A DNA stretch of 64,000 nt, taken from positions 32,477 through 96,476 of the forward strand of contig NZ_MJLT01000006.1 in NCBI RefSeq assembly GCF_001766675.1, written 5' to 3'. Of this stretch, positions 36,268-43,513 are shown one piece after another. Each line of letters starts with the position of its first letter. Position 1 is the first letter of the stretch. Below the pieces are notes generated by a model, which saw only the letters and a list, made by a program, of their open reading frames with translations, had not been told where the DNA came from and did no database searches. Made by a program: the position numbers and the translations under genes. Origin of the DNA: Arthrobacter sp. SW1. Lineage in GTDB: Bacteria; Actinomycetota; Actinomycetes; Actinomycetales; Micrococcaceae.

Positions 36268-36917
36268 TGATCCGCCTGCTGATCGTGGACGACGAACCGC
36301 TGGTGCGCTCCGGATTGCGTGCGATCCTCGAAGGCGCGCCGGACTTGGAGGTGGCCGGCGAAGCCGGGGACGGCGCGGAGGTGCCGGCACTGGCCGCCAA
36401 GGTGCGGCCCGACGTCGTGCTCATGGATGTCCGCATGCCGGGCATCGACGGAATCCAGGCCACCCGGCTGCTCCTGGCCGGCAACGGTGCCGCAGGGAGC
36501 ACGCCGAAGGTCCTCGTGCTGACCACTTTCGGCAGCGACGACTACGTCTACGAGGCCCTGCGCTGTGGTGCCGCCGGCTTCCTGCTCAAGCGCGCCCGGC
36601 CGGAGGAAATCATCCAGGCCGTCCGGACCGTGGCCGGCGGGGACAGCGTGGTGTTCCCGGAGGCGGTGCGGCAGCTGACGGCGCCAAGCCGGGACGGATC
36701 CGCCGCCCTCGCCGCCCTGAGCGCGCGCGAAAAGGACGTCCTCACCGAGCTCGCCGCCGGGCGCAACAATGCCGAGATCGCGGAGGTCCTGTACCTCAGC
36801 CCGGAGACGGTCAAGAGCCACGTGGCCTCGCTGCTGGGCAAACTGCAGGTGCGGGACCGCACCCAGGCCGTGATCCTGGCCTACGAAACAGGCTTCGTCA
36901 GGCCGGGCCGGCGGTAG
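36267..36917 (+). CDS. LuxR-family two-component response regulator
   Basis: A 216-residue response regulator. The receiver domain (1-120) has the acidic pocket VDDEP, the phosphoacceptor D54 in LMDVRMPG and the conserved Lys in LLKRA. A LuxR-type helix-turn-helix occupies about 145-210 (LSAREKDVLTELAAGR and SPETVKSHVASLLGKL). It presumably acts as a DNA-binding dimer under the upstream kinase; targets are unknown, although the membrane gene heading the operon is an obvious candidate. It ends 6 bases before the convergent RNase D-like gene. Confidence 0.92.
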   Translation: MIRLLIVDDEPLVRSGLRAILEGAPDLEVAGEAGDGAEVPALAAKVRPDVVLMDVRMPGIDGIQATRLLLAGNGAAGSTPKVLVLTTFGSDDYVYEALRCGAAGFLLKRARPEEIIQAVRTVAGGDSVVFPEAVRQLTAPSRDGSAALAALSAREKDVLTELAAGRNNAEIAEVLYLSPETVKSHVASLLGKLQVRDRTQAVILAYETGFVRPGRR

Positions 36918-36923
36918 CCGGGG

Positions 36924-38252
36924 TCAGTCCGACGACTTGGCGTCCTTGGCGTCTTTGGGCGGCAGCGGCTCGGGATGCAGGCTGGCCTCGGCCAGGATGG
37001 GCGCCGTGATGCCGATCTGCCACTCCCGGGCGCCGAGTTCGCGCAGTTCAGCGGCAATGGACTCCGTGGTGATGTCCGACGGCGGCCGCCACAGCACGCG
37101 CCGCAGGTAGTCCGGCGTGAGGAGGTTCTCGACGGGGAGCTTCAGCTCCTCGGCGGCTGCCTGTAGGCGGGGACGGGCGGTGGCGAGGCGGGCGGCGGCG
37201 TCGGGATCCCGGTCCGCCCAGACGCGCGGCGGCGGGGGAGCGTTCGTGGGAAGGTGCAGCGGCGGGAGTTCGTCCAGGCCCTTGGCGATCGAAATGCAGC
37301 GGAGCCAGCGCGGGGCTTCGCGTTGCGCCGCGCGCCCGTGGAAGCCCTTGGTTGCGAGCAGCTGCGGAACGGTGGAGGGCAGCGATTTGGCGGCGGCCAC
37401 GAGGGCGGAATCCGGGATGAGCCGGCCCGGGGCGACGTCCCGCTTGCGTGCCAGTTGGTCCCGTTCCAGCCAGAGTTCCCGTACTGCGGCCAGTTGGCGG
37501 CGGTCACGGATCTGGTGCAGCCCGGACGTCTTGCGCCAGGGATCCACGCGCGGGGCCGGGATGCCGTTCGCCAGGATGCCGGCGAATTCCTGTTCCGCGA
37601 ACTCCAGCTTTCCGTCCGCCTCGAGCAGTTCGATCAGTTCCTCGCGGAGTTCGGCCAGGACCTCGACGTCGAGCGCGGCGTAGCGCAGCCAGGGCTCCGG
37701 GAGGGGACGGGTGGACCAGTCCGCCGCGGAGTGTTCCTTGGCCAGGCCGAAGCCCAGCAGCTGTTCGATGACGGCGGCGAGCCCCACTCGCGGCAGCCCG
37801 GCCAGTCGGGCGGCGAGTTCGGTGTCGAAGAGCTTGTCAGGCCACATGCCAAGCTCGGCCAGGCACGGCAGGTCCTGGGTGGAGGCGTGCAGGATCCACT
37901 CGACGCCGGCGAGTGCTTCGTTGATGATCTTGAGGTCGTCGAACGGTTCCGGATCGATCAACCAGGTGCCCGCGCCTTCGCGCCGGATCTGCACCAGGAA
38001 GGCCCGCTGTCCGTAACGGAAGCCGGAGGCTCGTTCCGCGTCCACGCCCGCCGGGCCGGTGCCGGCGGCGATGGCTGCCGCGCAACGTTCCAGCCCGGCC
38101 GGGGTATCGATGACGAGCGGCACGCCTTCGCGGGGCGCGTCGAGGTCGATCACCTCGGGAATGGGATTGTCGAAGCCCTCCACGGTGATGTGGGGGGCGG
38201 GTTCAGCAGCCGGGCCGCCGGCTGTGTTGGGTTCCAGGTTTTCAGGACTCAT
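36924..38252 (-). CDS. Ribonuclease D-like HRDC domain protein
   Basis: A 442-residue DEDD-superfamily 3'-5' exonuclease. The exonuclease domain covers about 45-225: exo I is in GVDAERASGFRYG (D-x-E), exo II lies near HASTQDLPCL, and exo III is RYAALDVEVL with the Tyr and Asp. An HRDC domain (about 235-315) follows, then a C-terminal segment ending in KDAKDAKSSD. RNase D enzymes mature tRNA 3' ends; whether this actinobacterial version does so is not established. It follows DUF3000 by 20 bases, a pairing I also recall in mycobacteria next to dxs. Confidence 0.87.
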   Translation of the reverse strand: MSPENLEPNTAGGPAAEPAPHITVEGFDNPIPEVIDLDAPREGVPLVIDTPAGLERCAAAIAAGTGPAGVDAERASGFRYGQRAFLVQIRREGAGTWLIDPEPFDDLKIINEALAGVEWILHASTQDLPCLAELGMWPDKLFDTELAARLAGLPRVGLAAVIEQLLGFGLAKEHSAADWSTRPLPEPWLRYAALDVEVLAELREELIELLEADGKLEFAEQEFAGILANGIPAPRVDPWRKTSGLHQIRDRRQLAAVRELWLERDQLARKRDVAPGRLIPDSALVAAAKSLPSTVPQLLATKGFHGRAAQREAPRWLRCISIAKGLDELPPLHLPTNAPPPPRVWADRDPDAAARLATARPRLQAAAEELKLPVENLLTPDYLRRVLWRPPSDITTESIAAELRELGAREWQIGITAPILAEASLHPEPLPPKDAKDAKSSD

Positions 38253-38272
38253 GGTGCCTTACAGTCTAGCGA

Positions 38273-38929
38273 TCAGTTCAGGCGCCGGGACGGCAACGGC
38301 GTGACTCCGGGCGGCAGGGGCGGCAGGCCGGCGAAGGTGCACACCATGTCCGACCATGCTTCGAGGTGCGGGCGGGCGTCGGAGGAAGCAGGGGTCCAGG
38401 AGGCCCGCAGTTCGATGTCGATAGTCTCCGGGCGGCCCGCGAGGGTGCCGAAGCTTTCGGAAAGGATGCGCGTCGCGGTGCCGCCGGCTGCCCGGTAGGG
38501 AGCTCCGTGGTTTTCGAGGGCTTCGACCAGCCAGGTCCAGGCGACGGAGCCGAGCATTTCATCGTTGCCCATGTCGGCCTCAAGCTGCGCCCGGATGTAG
38601 GTCACGATCCGGAATTCGCCGTCCCAGACAGCGGAGCCGTCCGGATCGTGCAGCAGGATGAAGCGGCCGGTGGCGAGTTCGTTGTCTTCGTCGTCGTCCG
38701 GAGAGCCCGCGCTGTCCGCCGCGAAGGCCAGCGCCGCGGGGCCATGGACGGGCTGCTGCCGGCGGGCCGTCGAGGGGGCGAACACTTCGGCGCCCATGGC
38801 AACGGCGTAAGGGGCAAGCCGGGTGGGCGCCGGGATCTCGCCGAGCCTCAGTTCGCGCCGGCACTGGGCCTTCCGGAGCGACCCCAAGGCGTAAAGAAAA
38901 TCCTCAGGAAGCTGTGATATCGCGTTCAC
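38273..38929 (-). CDS. DUF3000 family protein
   Basis: A 218-residue soluble actinobacterial protein of DUF3000, unknown function. It opens with helical EDFLYALGSLRKAQCRREL, continues with a conserved GEIPAPTRLAPYAVAMGAEV, and ends with a charge-poor PLPPGVTPLPSRRLN. The GTG at 38929 is supported by a -10 hexamer TAACCT ending 7 bases upstream. It probably forms an operon with the RNase D-like gene downstream. Confidence 0.83.
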   Translation of the reverse strand: MNAISQLPEDFLYALGSLRKAQCRRELRLGEIPAPTRLAPYAVAMGAEVFAPSTARRQQPVHGPAALAFAADSAGSPDDDEDNELATGRFILLHDPDGSAVWDGEFRIVTYIRAQLEADMGNDEMLGSVAWTWLVEALENHGAPYRAAGGTATRILSESFGTLAGRPETIDIELRASWTPASSDARPHLEAWSDMVCTFAGLPPLPPGVTPLPSRRLN

Positions 38930-38935
38930 CTTGGC

Positions 38936-38941
38936 AGGTTA
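38936..38941 (-). promoter_or_regulatory. -10 element, predicted leaderless start
   Basis: On the minus strand TAACCT is followed by GCCAAG and the GTG at 38929, exactly the leaderless spacing. It sits just downstream of the threonine aldolase terminator, so DUF3000 has its own promoter. Confidence 0.55.
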
Positions 38942-38944
38942 TGT

Positions 38945-38984
38945 GGCCGGGGCGGCGAAGTCCCGGAGGCACGCCGCCCCGGCC
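38945..38984 (-). terminator. Terminator after threonine aldolase
   Basis: GGCCGGGGCGGC (38945-38956) pairs perfectly with GCCGCCCCGGCC (38973-38984); one more G-C pair extends the stem inward. It lies 6 bases beyond the minus-strand stop at 38991. Confidence 0.65.
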
Positions 38985-38990
38985 GGGGTG

Positions 38991-40109
38991 CTACTTGGCG
39001 GAGAGTTCCCGCTGGATCGCCGCGGCAAACGCGTCGATGTCTTCTTCGGTGGTGTCGAAGGAGCACATCCAGCGCACTTCACCGGTGGATTCGTTCCAGT
39101 CGTAGAACTTGAACGAGTTCCGGAGACGGTCCGCGACCCCCGGCGGCAGGATGGCGAAGACGCCGTTGGACTGCGTGTCCTGGGTGGGCTCGACGCCGTC
39201 GATCAGGTCCACGGCGGCACGCAGGCGGGTGGCCATGCTGTTCGCGTGGGCCGCCGAGCGCAGCCACAGCCCGTCCTCGAGCAGGGCGATGAACTGGGCG
39301 GAGATGAAGCGCATCTTCGAGGCGAGCTGCATATCCATCTTGCGCAGGTACTTCAGGCCATGGGCGGCCTCCGGGTTGAGCGCAACCACCAGCTCACCGA
39401 AGAGCAGCCCGTTCTTGGTGCCGCCGAAGGAGAGGATGTCCACCCCGGCGTCGCGGGTAAAGGCCCGCAGGGGAAGGCCGAGGTGCGCCGCAGCGTTCGC
39501 CAGCCGGGCGCCGTCCATGTGCAGCTTCATGCCGCGTGCGTGGACGTGGTCCGCGATCGCTTTGATTTCCTCGGGCGTGTAGCAGGTGCCCAGCTCCGTG
39601 GTCTGCGCGATCGAGACGGCCAGCGGCTGGGCACGGTGCTCATCACCCCAGCCCCAGGCTTCGCGGTCGATCAGTTCCGGGGTCAGCTTCCCGTTGTCCG
39701 TGGGGACCTGGAGGAGCTTCATGCCGCCGATCCGCTCCGGTGCGCCGTTCTCGTCAACGTTGATGTGCGCGGTGGTTGCGCAGATCACCGCACCCCAGCG
39801 TGGCAGCACGGACTGCAGGGCGACCACGTTTGCGCCGGTGCCGTTGAACACGGCGAAGGTCTCGGCGCCCTCGCCGAAGAGCTCCTCGATCATGCCTTCG
39901 AGCTTGCGGGTGTATTCGTCTTCGCCGTAGGCCACCTGGTGGCCGCCGTTGGCGGCTGCGAGGGCCGCGAGCACCTCCGGGTGGACGCCGGAGTAGTTGT
40001 CGGAGGCGAAGCCGCGGACCGCGGGATCGTGGATCCGGCCGTGGACAGCCTGGGCATCCGCGGACTGCGTTTCAGCGGACTGCAGGGCAGTAGTCATGGG
40101 TTCATTCAC
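38991..40109 (-). CDS. ltaE: Low-specificity threonine aldolase family protein
   Basis: A 372-residue PLP-dependent fold-type I enzyme that cleaves L-threonine or allo-threonine to glycine and acetaldehyde. Visible are the start of the core at FASDNYSGVHPEVL, NGTGANVVAL, the substrate-side MDGARLANA and the PLP lysine in SFGGTKNG (about residue 215). The GTG at 40109 is chosen because a TAGACT -10 hexamer ends exactly 7 bases before it; ATG at 40097 is an in-frame alternative four codons in. It follows the SDR gene on the same strand but has its own promoter. Confidence 0.88.
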   Translation of the reverse strand: MNEPMTTALQSAETQSADAQAVHGRIHDPAVRGFASDNYSGVHPEVLAALAAANGGHQVAYGEDEYTRKLEGMIEELFGEGAETFAVFNGTGANVVALQSVLPRWGAVICATTAHINVDENGAPERIGGMKLLQVPTDNGKLTPELIDREAWGWGDEHRAQPLAVSIAQTTELGTCYTPEEIKAIADHVHARGMKLHMDGARLANAAAHLGLPLRAFTRDAGVDILSFGGTKNGLLFGELVVALNPEAAHGLKYLRKMDMQLASKMRFISAQFIALLEDGLWLRSAAHANSMATRLRAAVDLIDGVEPTQDTQSNGVFAILPPGVADRLRNSFKFYDWNESTGEVRWMCSFDTTEEDIDAFAAAIQRELSAK

Positions 40110-40115
40110 TCTTTC

Positions 40116-40121
40116 AGTCTA
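40116..40121 (-). promoter_or_regulatory. -10 element, predicted leaderless start
   Basis: On the minus strand TAGACT, then GAAAGA, then the GTG at 40109. The hexamer-to-start spacing is the same as at the other leaderless candidates and favours GTG over the ATG at 40097. Confidence 0.5.
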
Positions 40122-40145
40122 AGGAGGAGGGGGCCGGGCGCCGGC

Positions 40146-40871
40146 TCAGGGAGCCAGGAGGATCCGCTGGCCATTCAGCTCCGCTGCCGGCTGCTTGAAC
40201 AGCCCGACGGCGGCCGCGGCCAGGTCTTCGACGTCCGTGAATCCGGGGAACTTCCGTTCGGGCTGGGCCTGCCGCATGCGGGCGTCGACGAGTGCCTTGA
40301 CAGCGAAGACGACGGCGGCGCTGTGCTGCTCCACCGGGTTCTCCTTCGCGCCGGACTGCTCCTTGCGGAAGCCGTCGGCGACGGCGAAGGTCCAGGCCTC
40401 CGCGGCAGCCTTGGCCGCGGCGTACGTGGCCGCGGCGGCAGTCGGGGAGGCCACCGCCGTCGAGCTCACCATGGCGAGCCGGCCGGCGGGGGAGTCCGCG
40501 AGGTCGCGGTAGAAGACGCGGGACACATTGCGGAGGGTGGTCACCGCGGCGGTGGAGAGGACATCCCAGTCCTCATCGGGCTGGTCCTCGATGCCCGTGG
40601 CTCCGCGCCAGCCGCCCACCAGGTGGAGGACACCGTCCACGGGGCCGGCCGCGGCGTGCACTTCGGCGGCAAGCTCCCGCACGGCGTCCAGGCTGGCGAG
40701 GTCGCACACCAGGGGAGTGACGCCGTCGCCGGCTTGTTCCGCGGCGGCCGCGATGCGGGCGGGGTCGGAGCCGACAGTGAAAACGCGGTGGCCCGCGAGG
40801 GCAAGGCCGCGGGCGGCAGCGACGCCGGAAGCGCTGCTGCCGCCCGTGACCAGGACGTTAAGGGTTGCCAT
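40146..40871 (-). CDS. Short-chain dehydrogenase/reductase
   Basis: A 241-residue SDR with the Rossmann cofactor motif VTGGSSASGVAAARGLA (a TGxxxxxG variant) and the catalytic pair in TYAAAKAA (Tyr and Lys, near residues 145-149). Substrate is unknown. The ATG overlaps the DUF6421 stop by one base, so the two genes are translationally coupled and likely act in the same process. Confidence 0.85.
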   Translation of the reverse strand: MATLNVLVTGGSSASGVAAARGLALAGHRVFTVGSDPARIAAAAEQAGDGVTPLVCDLASLDAVRELAAEVHAAAGPVDGVLHLVGGWRGATGIEDQPDEDWDVLSTAAVTTLRNVSRVFYRDLADSPAGRLAMVSSTAVASPTAAAATYAAAKAAAEAWTFAVADGFRKEQSGAKENPVEQHSAAVVFAVKALVDARMRQAQPERKFPGFTDVEDLAAAAVGLFKQPAAELNGQRILLAP

Positions 40872-42238
40872 CAGGCGGCCGTCGAGCCCGTGATGCCCGT
40901 GGTGGATTCGATGACCGGACGCATCTTCTTCTCCAGTGCCTCGTAGAACATGGACAGCGGGAATTCGTCATCCATGACCTGATCGGTCATTTCGCGCGGG
41001 GTGCCGGTCAGCGGAAGCGCGTCGGGGCCCTTGGCCCAGACCGATGCGGGGTTGGGGGTAACAGTACCGGAGATCAGCTCGTAGGCGGCCAGCCAGTGGG
41101 CGGTCTTCGGGCGGTCGATGGAGCGCCAGTACAGTTCTTCGATCCGCTCGCCGAGTTCGACGACGACGTCGGCAACGTCCTCCCAGTCGATGCTGAGCTT
41201 GCTGTCGGTCCAGTGCAGCACGCGGTGCTGGTGCATCCAGGCGAACAGCAGCTGGCCGCCGAGGCCGTCGTAGTTGCGGACGCGGTCGCCGGTGATGGCG
41301 AAGCGGAAGATGCGGTCGAAGATCACCGCGTACTGGACCAGCTTGGCGTGCTTGCGGGCGTCCTCGGAGGCTTCCTCGTCCTTTTCGATCTTCACGGATT
41401 CACGGAAGGCGGTGAGGTCGCAGCGCAGTTCTTCGAGGGAGTACAGGAAGAACGGCATGCGCTGCTTGATCATGAACGGGTCGAACGGCAGGTCGCCGCG
41501 CATGTGGGTGCGGTCGTGGATGAGGTCCCACATGACGAAGGTGCGCTGGGTGAGTTCCTGGTCGTTGAGGAGCTCGGCGGCGTCTGCCGGCAGTTCCAGG
41601 CGGGTGGTCTCGGCGGCGGCCTCCAGGACACGGCGGAAGCGGGCGGCTTCACGGTCGGCGAAGATGCCGCCCCAGGTGAAGGAAGGGGTTTCGCGCACGG
41701 CGACGGTCTCCGGGAAGAGCACGGCGGAGTTGGTGTCGTAGCCGGGGGTGAAATCGAGGAAGCGGATCGGCACGAAGAGCTTGTTGGAGTAGTCTCCTGC
41801 TTCCAGTCCGCCGATGAACTCGGGCCAGATGACCTCGAGCAGCACGGCTTCCACGAGGCGGTTGGTACTGCCGTTCTGCGTGTACATCGGGAAGACGACC
41901 AGGTGCTGCAGTCCGTCCACACGCTGTTCCTGCGGCTGGAAGGCCATGAGGGAGTCCAGGAAGTCCGGGACGCCGAAGCCGGAGTCGGCCCAGCGGGTGA
42001 AGTCCTTGACCAGCAGTTCGAGGTAGCGGGCGTCGTGCGGGAAGGCCGGGGCCAGCTCCTCGACGGCGGTGGTGATGGCGGCGACGTGGCCGCGGGCGGC
42101 CTCGTGGTCGCCTGCCTCGGGGACGGAGCCGTCCTTGATCTGCAGGGCCTGCAGCGCCGTGGCGGCGGCCTTCAGGGAGCCCCATGCGGGGTTGTCAGCG
42201 GTGATGCGTCCGCGGGTCGCGGTGGCGGTGGTGGTCAT
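40871..42238 (-). CDS. DUF6421 family protein
   Basis: A 455-residue soluble protein of DUF6421. It is mostly helical by composition, with a central His-rich stretch DLIHDRTHMRGD and a later MHQHRVLHW that could bind metal, plus many conserved aromatics (SFTWGGIFADRE). No catalytic class can be assigned. It heads the operon with the coupled SDR. A plausible sigma-70 type promoter lies 45-73 bases upstream, with a pair of direct repeats farther up. The ribosome site is GAGGAAAGG, somewhat far from the ATG. Confidence 0.82.
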   Translation of the reverse strand: MTTTATATRGRITADNPAWGSLKAAATALQALQIKDGSVPEAGDHEAARGHVAAITTAVEELAPAFPHDARYLELLVKDFTRWADSGFGVPDFLDSLMAFQPQEQRVDGLQHLVVFPMYTQNGSTNRLVEAVLLEVIWPEFIGGLEAGDYSNKLFVPIRFLDFTPGYDTNSAVLFPETVAVRETPSFTWGGIFADREAARFRRVLEAAAETTRLELPADAAELLNDQELTQRTFVMWDLIHDRTHMRGDLPFDPFMIKQRMPFFLYSLEELRCDLTAFRESVKIEKDEEASEDARKHAKLVQYAVIFDRIFRFAITGDRVRNYDGLGGQLLFAWMHQHRVLHWTDSKLSIDWEDVADVVVELGERIEELYWRSIDRPKTAHWLAAYELISGTVTPNPASVWAKGPDALPLTGTPREMTDQVMDDEFPLSMFYEALEKKMRPVIESTTGITGSTAA

Positions 42239-42282
42239 CGTTGACGGTGCCTTTCCTCAGTGGTTTTCGATCTGAGGCGAGC

Positions 42283-42311
42283 GTAGCAAGCGAACAGCGT
42301 TGCTAAGTCAA
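42283..42311 (-). promoter_or_regulatory. Promoter of the DUF6421-SDR operon
   Basis: On the minus strand TTGACT (42306-42311) and TGCTAC (42283-42288) are separated by 17 bases, one of the few recognisable -35/-10 pairs here. The hexamer GCATAA(G) is repeated at 42323-42329 and 42340-42346, upstream of the -35. Confidence 0.5.
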
Positions 42312-42359
42312 AAGATGCCCGAGCATAAGAAACTCTATTGCATAAGGCCCGTGAAACGG

Positions 42360-42397
42360 CCGGGAGATCCAGCCCCCGAAGAGGCTGGACCTCCCGG
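42360..42397 (-). terminator. Terminator after msrB
   Basis: A 15-base arm at 42360-42374 pairs with 42383-42397, with one mismatch, around an 8-base loop. It begins 18 bases beyond the msrB stop on the minus strand. Confidence 0.65.
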
Positions 42398-42414
42398 TCC
42401 CGTCCGCACCGCCT

Positions 42415-42900
42415 TTATGCCGGTGTTTCCACGAGCTTCAGCGACACCGAATTGATGCAGAAGCGCTGGTCGGTGGGCGTCGGGTAGCCCTCGCCGTCAA
42501 AGACGTGGCCCAGGTGTGAATCGCAGTTCGAGCACCGCACCTCCACCCGTTCCATGCCCATGCTGCGGTCGTGCAGGTAGCGCACAGTGCCTTCCGCGAG
42601 CGGTGCCCAGAAGGACGGCCAGCCGCAGTGCGAATCGAACTTCTCCTTGCTGGTGAAGAGCTCGGCCCCGCACGCCCGGCACTGGTAGACGCCCGCCGTG
42701 TGGGTGTCCCAGTATTCCCCGGTATAGGGGCGTTCGGTCCCCGCCTGGCGCAGCACCCGGAATTCCTCCGGCGTGAGCTGTTCCCGCCATTCGGCCTCGG
42801 TCTTTTCCACGCAGGCGCCCTTTTCCGGCACCTCCTGGTGCGGGACGCCGGCGGTGAGGTCGGCGGCGTCGAAATACTTGCTGTTCTCCGCAGTGTTCAT
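42415..42900 (-). CDS. msrB: Peptide-methionine (R)-S-oxide reductase
   Basis: A 161-residue MsrB, which repairs methionine-R-sulfoxide in proteins. Structural zinc ligands are CRAC and CSNC, and the catalytic cysteine is in RFCINSVSL near the C-terminus. Other conserved blocks are TERPYTGEYWD, HCGWPSFW and SHLGHVFDGEG. GAGGAAAG precedes the ATG at 42900. It lies 14 bases downstream of a small unknown gene on the same strand and appears to depend on that gene's promoter. Confidence 0.95.
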   Translation of the reverse strand: MNTAENSKYFDAADLTAGVPHQEVPEKGACVEKTEAEWREQLTPEEFRVLRQAGTERPYTGEYWDTHTAGVYQCRACGAELFTSKEKFDSHCGWPSFWAPLAEGTVRYLHDRSMGMERVEVRCSNCDSHLGHVFDGEGYPTPTDQRFCINSVSLKLVETPA

Positions 42901-42914
42901 GCTTTCCTCAACGC

Positions 42915-43406
42915 TCAGGAGTCGCCGATGAATCCCGAACCGGCGTAGAGATGCAGCACAGGCAGTCCCAGCTGGTCCTGGGCCTTGTTCGCCCAGTCCG
43001 TGTGGAAGGTATCAGCGATGGCGTGCGGTCGGGTCACGACCACGGCCTGGGATGCATTGAGCGCCTTGACCTTCGCGACCAGGCCGGCGACAGCGCCGCC
43101 GTCGACGATCTCACCGGTGACGCCGCCGCCCAGGCCTTCCAGCGCCTCGAGCGAGGCTTCCAGGGCGCCTTGCGCGCTGGCGCGCTCCGCCTCCGGATCC
43201 GGCGCCTCGGAAAGTAGTTCCCGGAAGGCTTTCGCCACCTCCAGCATGGAGAGGTTCTCCAGGAAATCCACCAACAGGTGCCGTTCAGTATTCGCCGGCA
43301 CCAGCACCACGATGGGGGCATCGCTGCCGTCCACCAGCTTGGCGATGTTGGCACGGTCGTCGTGGCCGAGGGGCTCTTCGCTCAAAATCACGATGGGATC
43401 GCTCAT
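42915..43406 (-). CDS. Uncharacterised protein in operon with msrB
   Basis: A 163-residue soluble protein with an alternating alpha/beta pattern: DPIVILSEEPLG at the N-terminus, APIVVLVPANTERH, a helical middle, then QAVVVTRPHAIADTFHTDW and LPVLHLYAGSGFIGDS. The layout resembles universal-stress-like or nucleotide-binding folds, but I see no diagnostic ATP motif. The ATG at 43406 is fixed by a -10 hexamer at leaderless spacing; the frame open to 43520 is upstream sequence. Operon position suggests a role alongside methionine sulfoxide repair, but this is inference. Confidence 0.72.
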   Translation of the reverse strand: MSDPIVILSEEPLGHDDRANIAKLVDGSDAPIVVLVPANTERHLLVDFLENLSMLEVAKAFRELLSEAPDPEAERASAQGALEASLEALEGLGGGVTGEIVDGGAVAGLVAKVKALNASQAVVVTRPHAIADTFHTDWANKAQDQLGLPVLHLYAGSGFIGDS

Positions 43407-43412
43407 GGCTAC

Positions 43413-43418
43413 AGCGTA
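43413..43418 (-). promoter_or_regulatory. -10 element, predicted leaderless start
   Basis: On the minus strand TACGCT, then GTAGCC, then the ATG at 43406. It is the same hexamer and spacing as before the gene at 3044. Confidence 0.55.
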
Positions 43419-43501
43419 GACCCGCGTCCGGCCGCACGGCAGGGTTTCGCCACCGAATCCGCGGGCGTTGCGGCGATTCCGGCAAAGCGTGGCCCGGCGT
43501 G

Positions 43502-43507
43502 CAAAAT
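43502..43507 (+). promoter_or_regulatory. -10-like element at leaderless spacing
   Basis: CAAAAT, then GGTCAC, then the ATG at 43514. It supports the ATG over a GTG five codons upstream at 43499, but it lacks the first T of the consensus. Confidence 0.4.
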
Positions 43508-43513
43508 GGTCAC

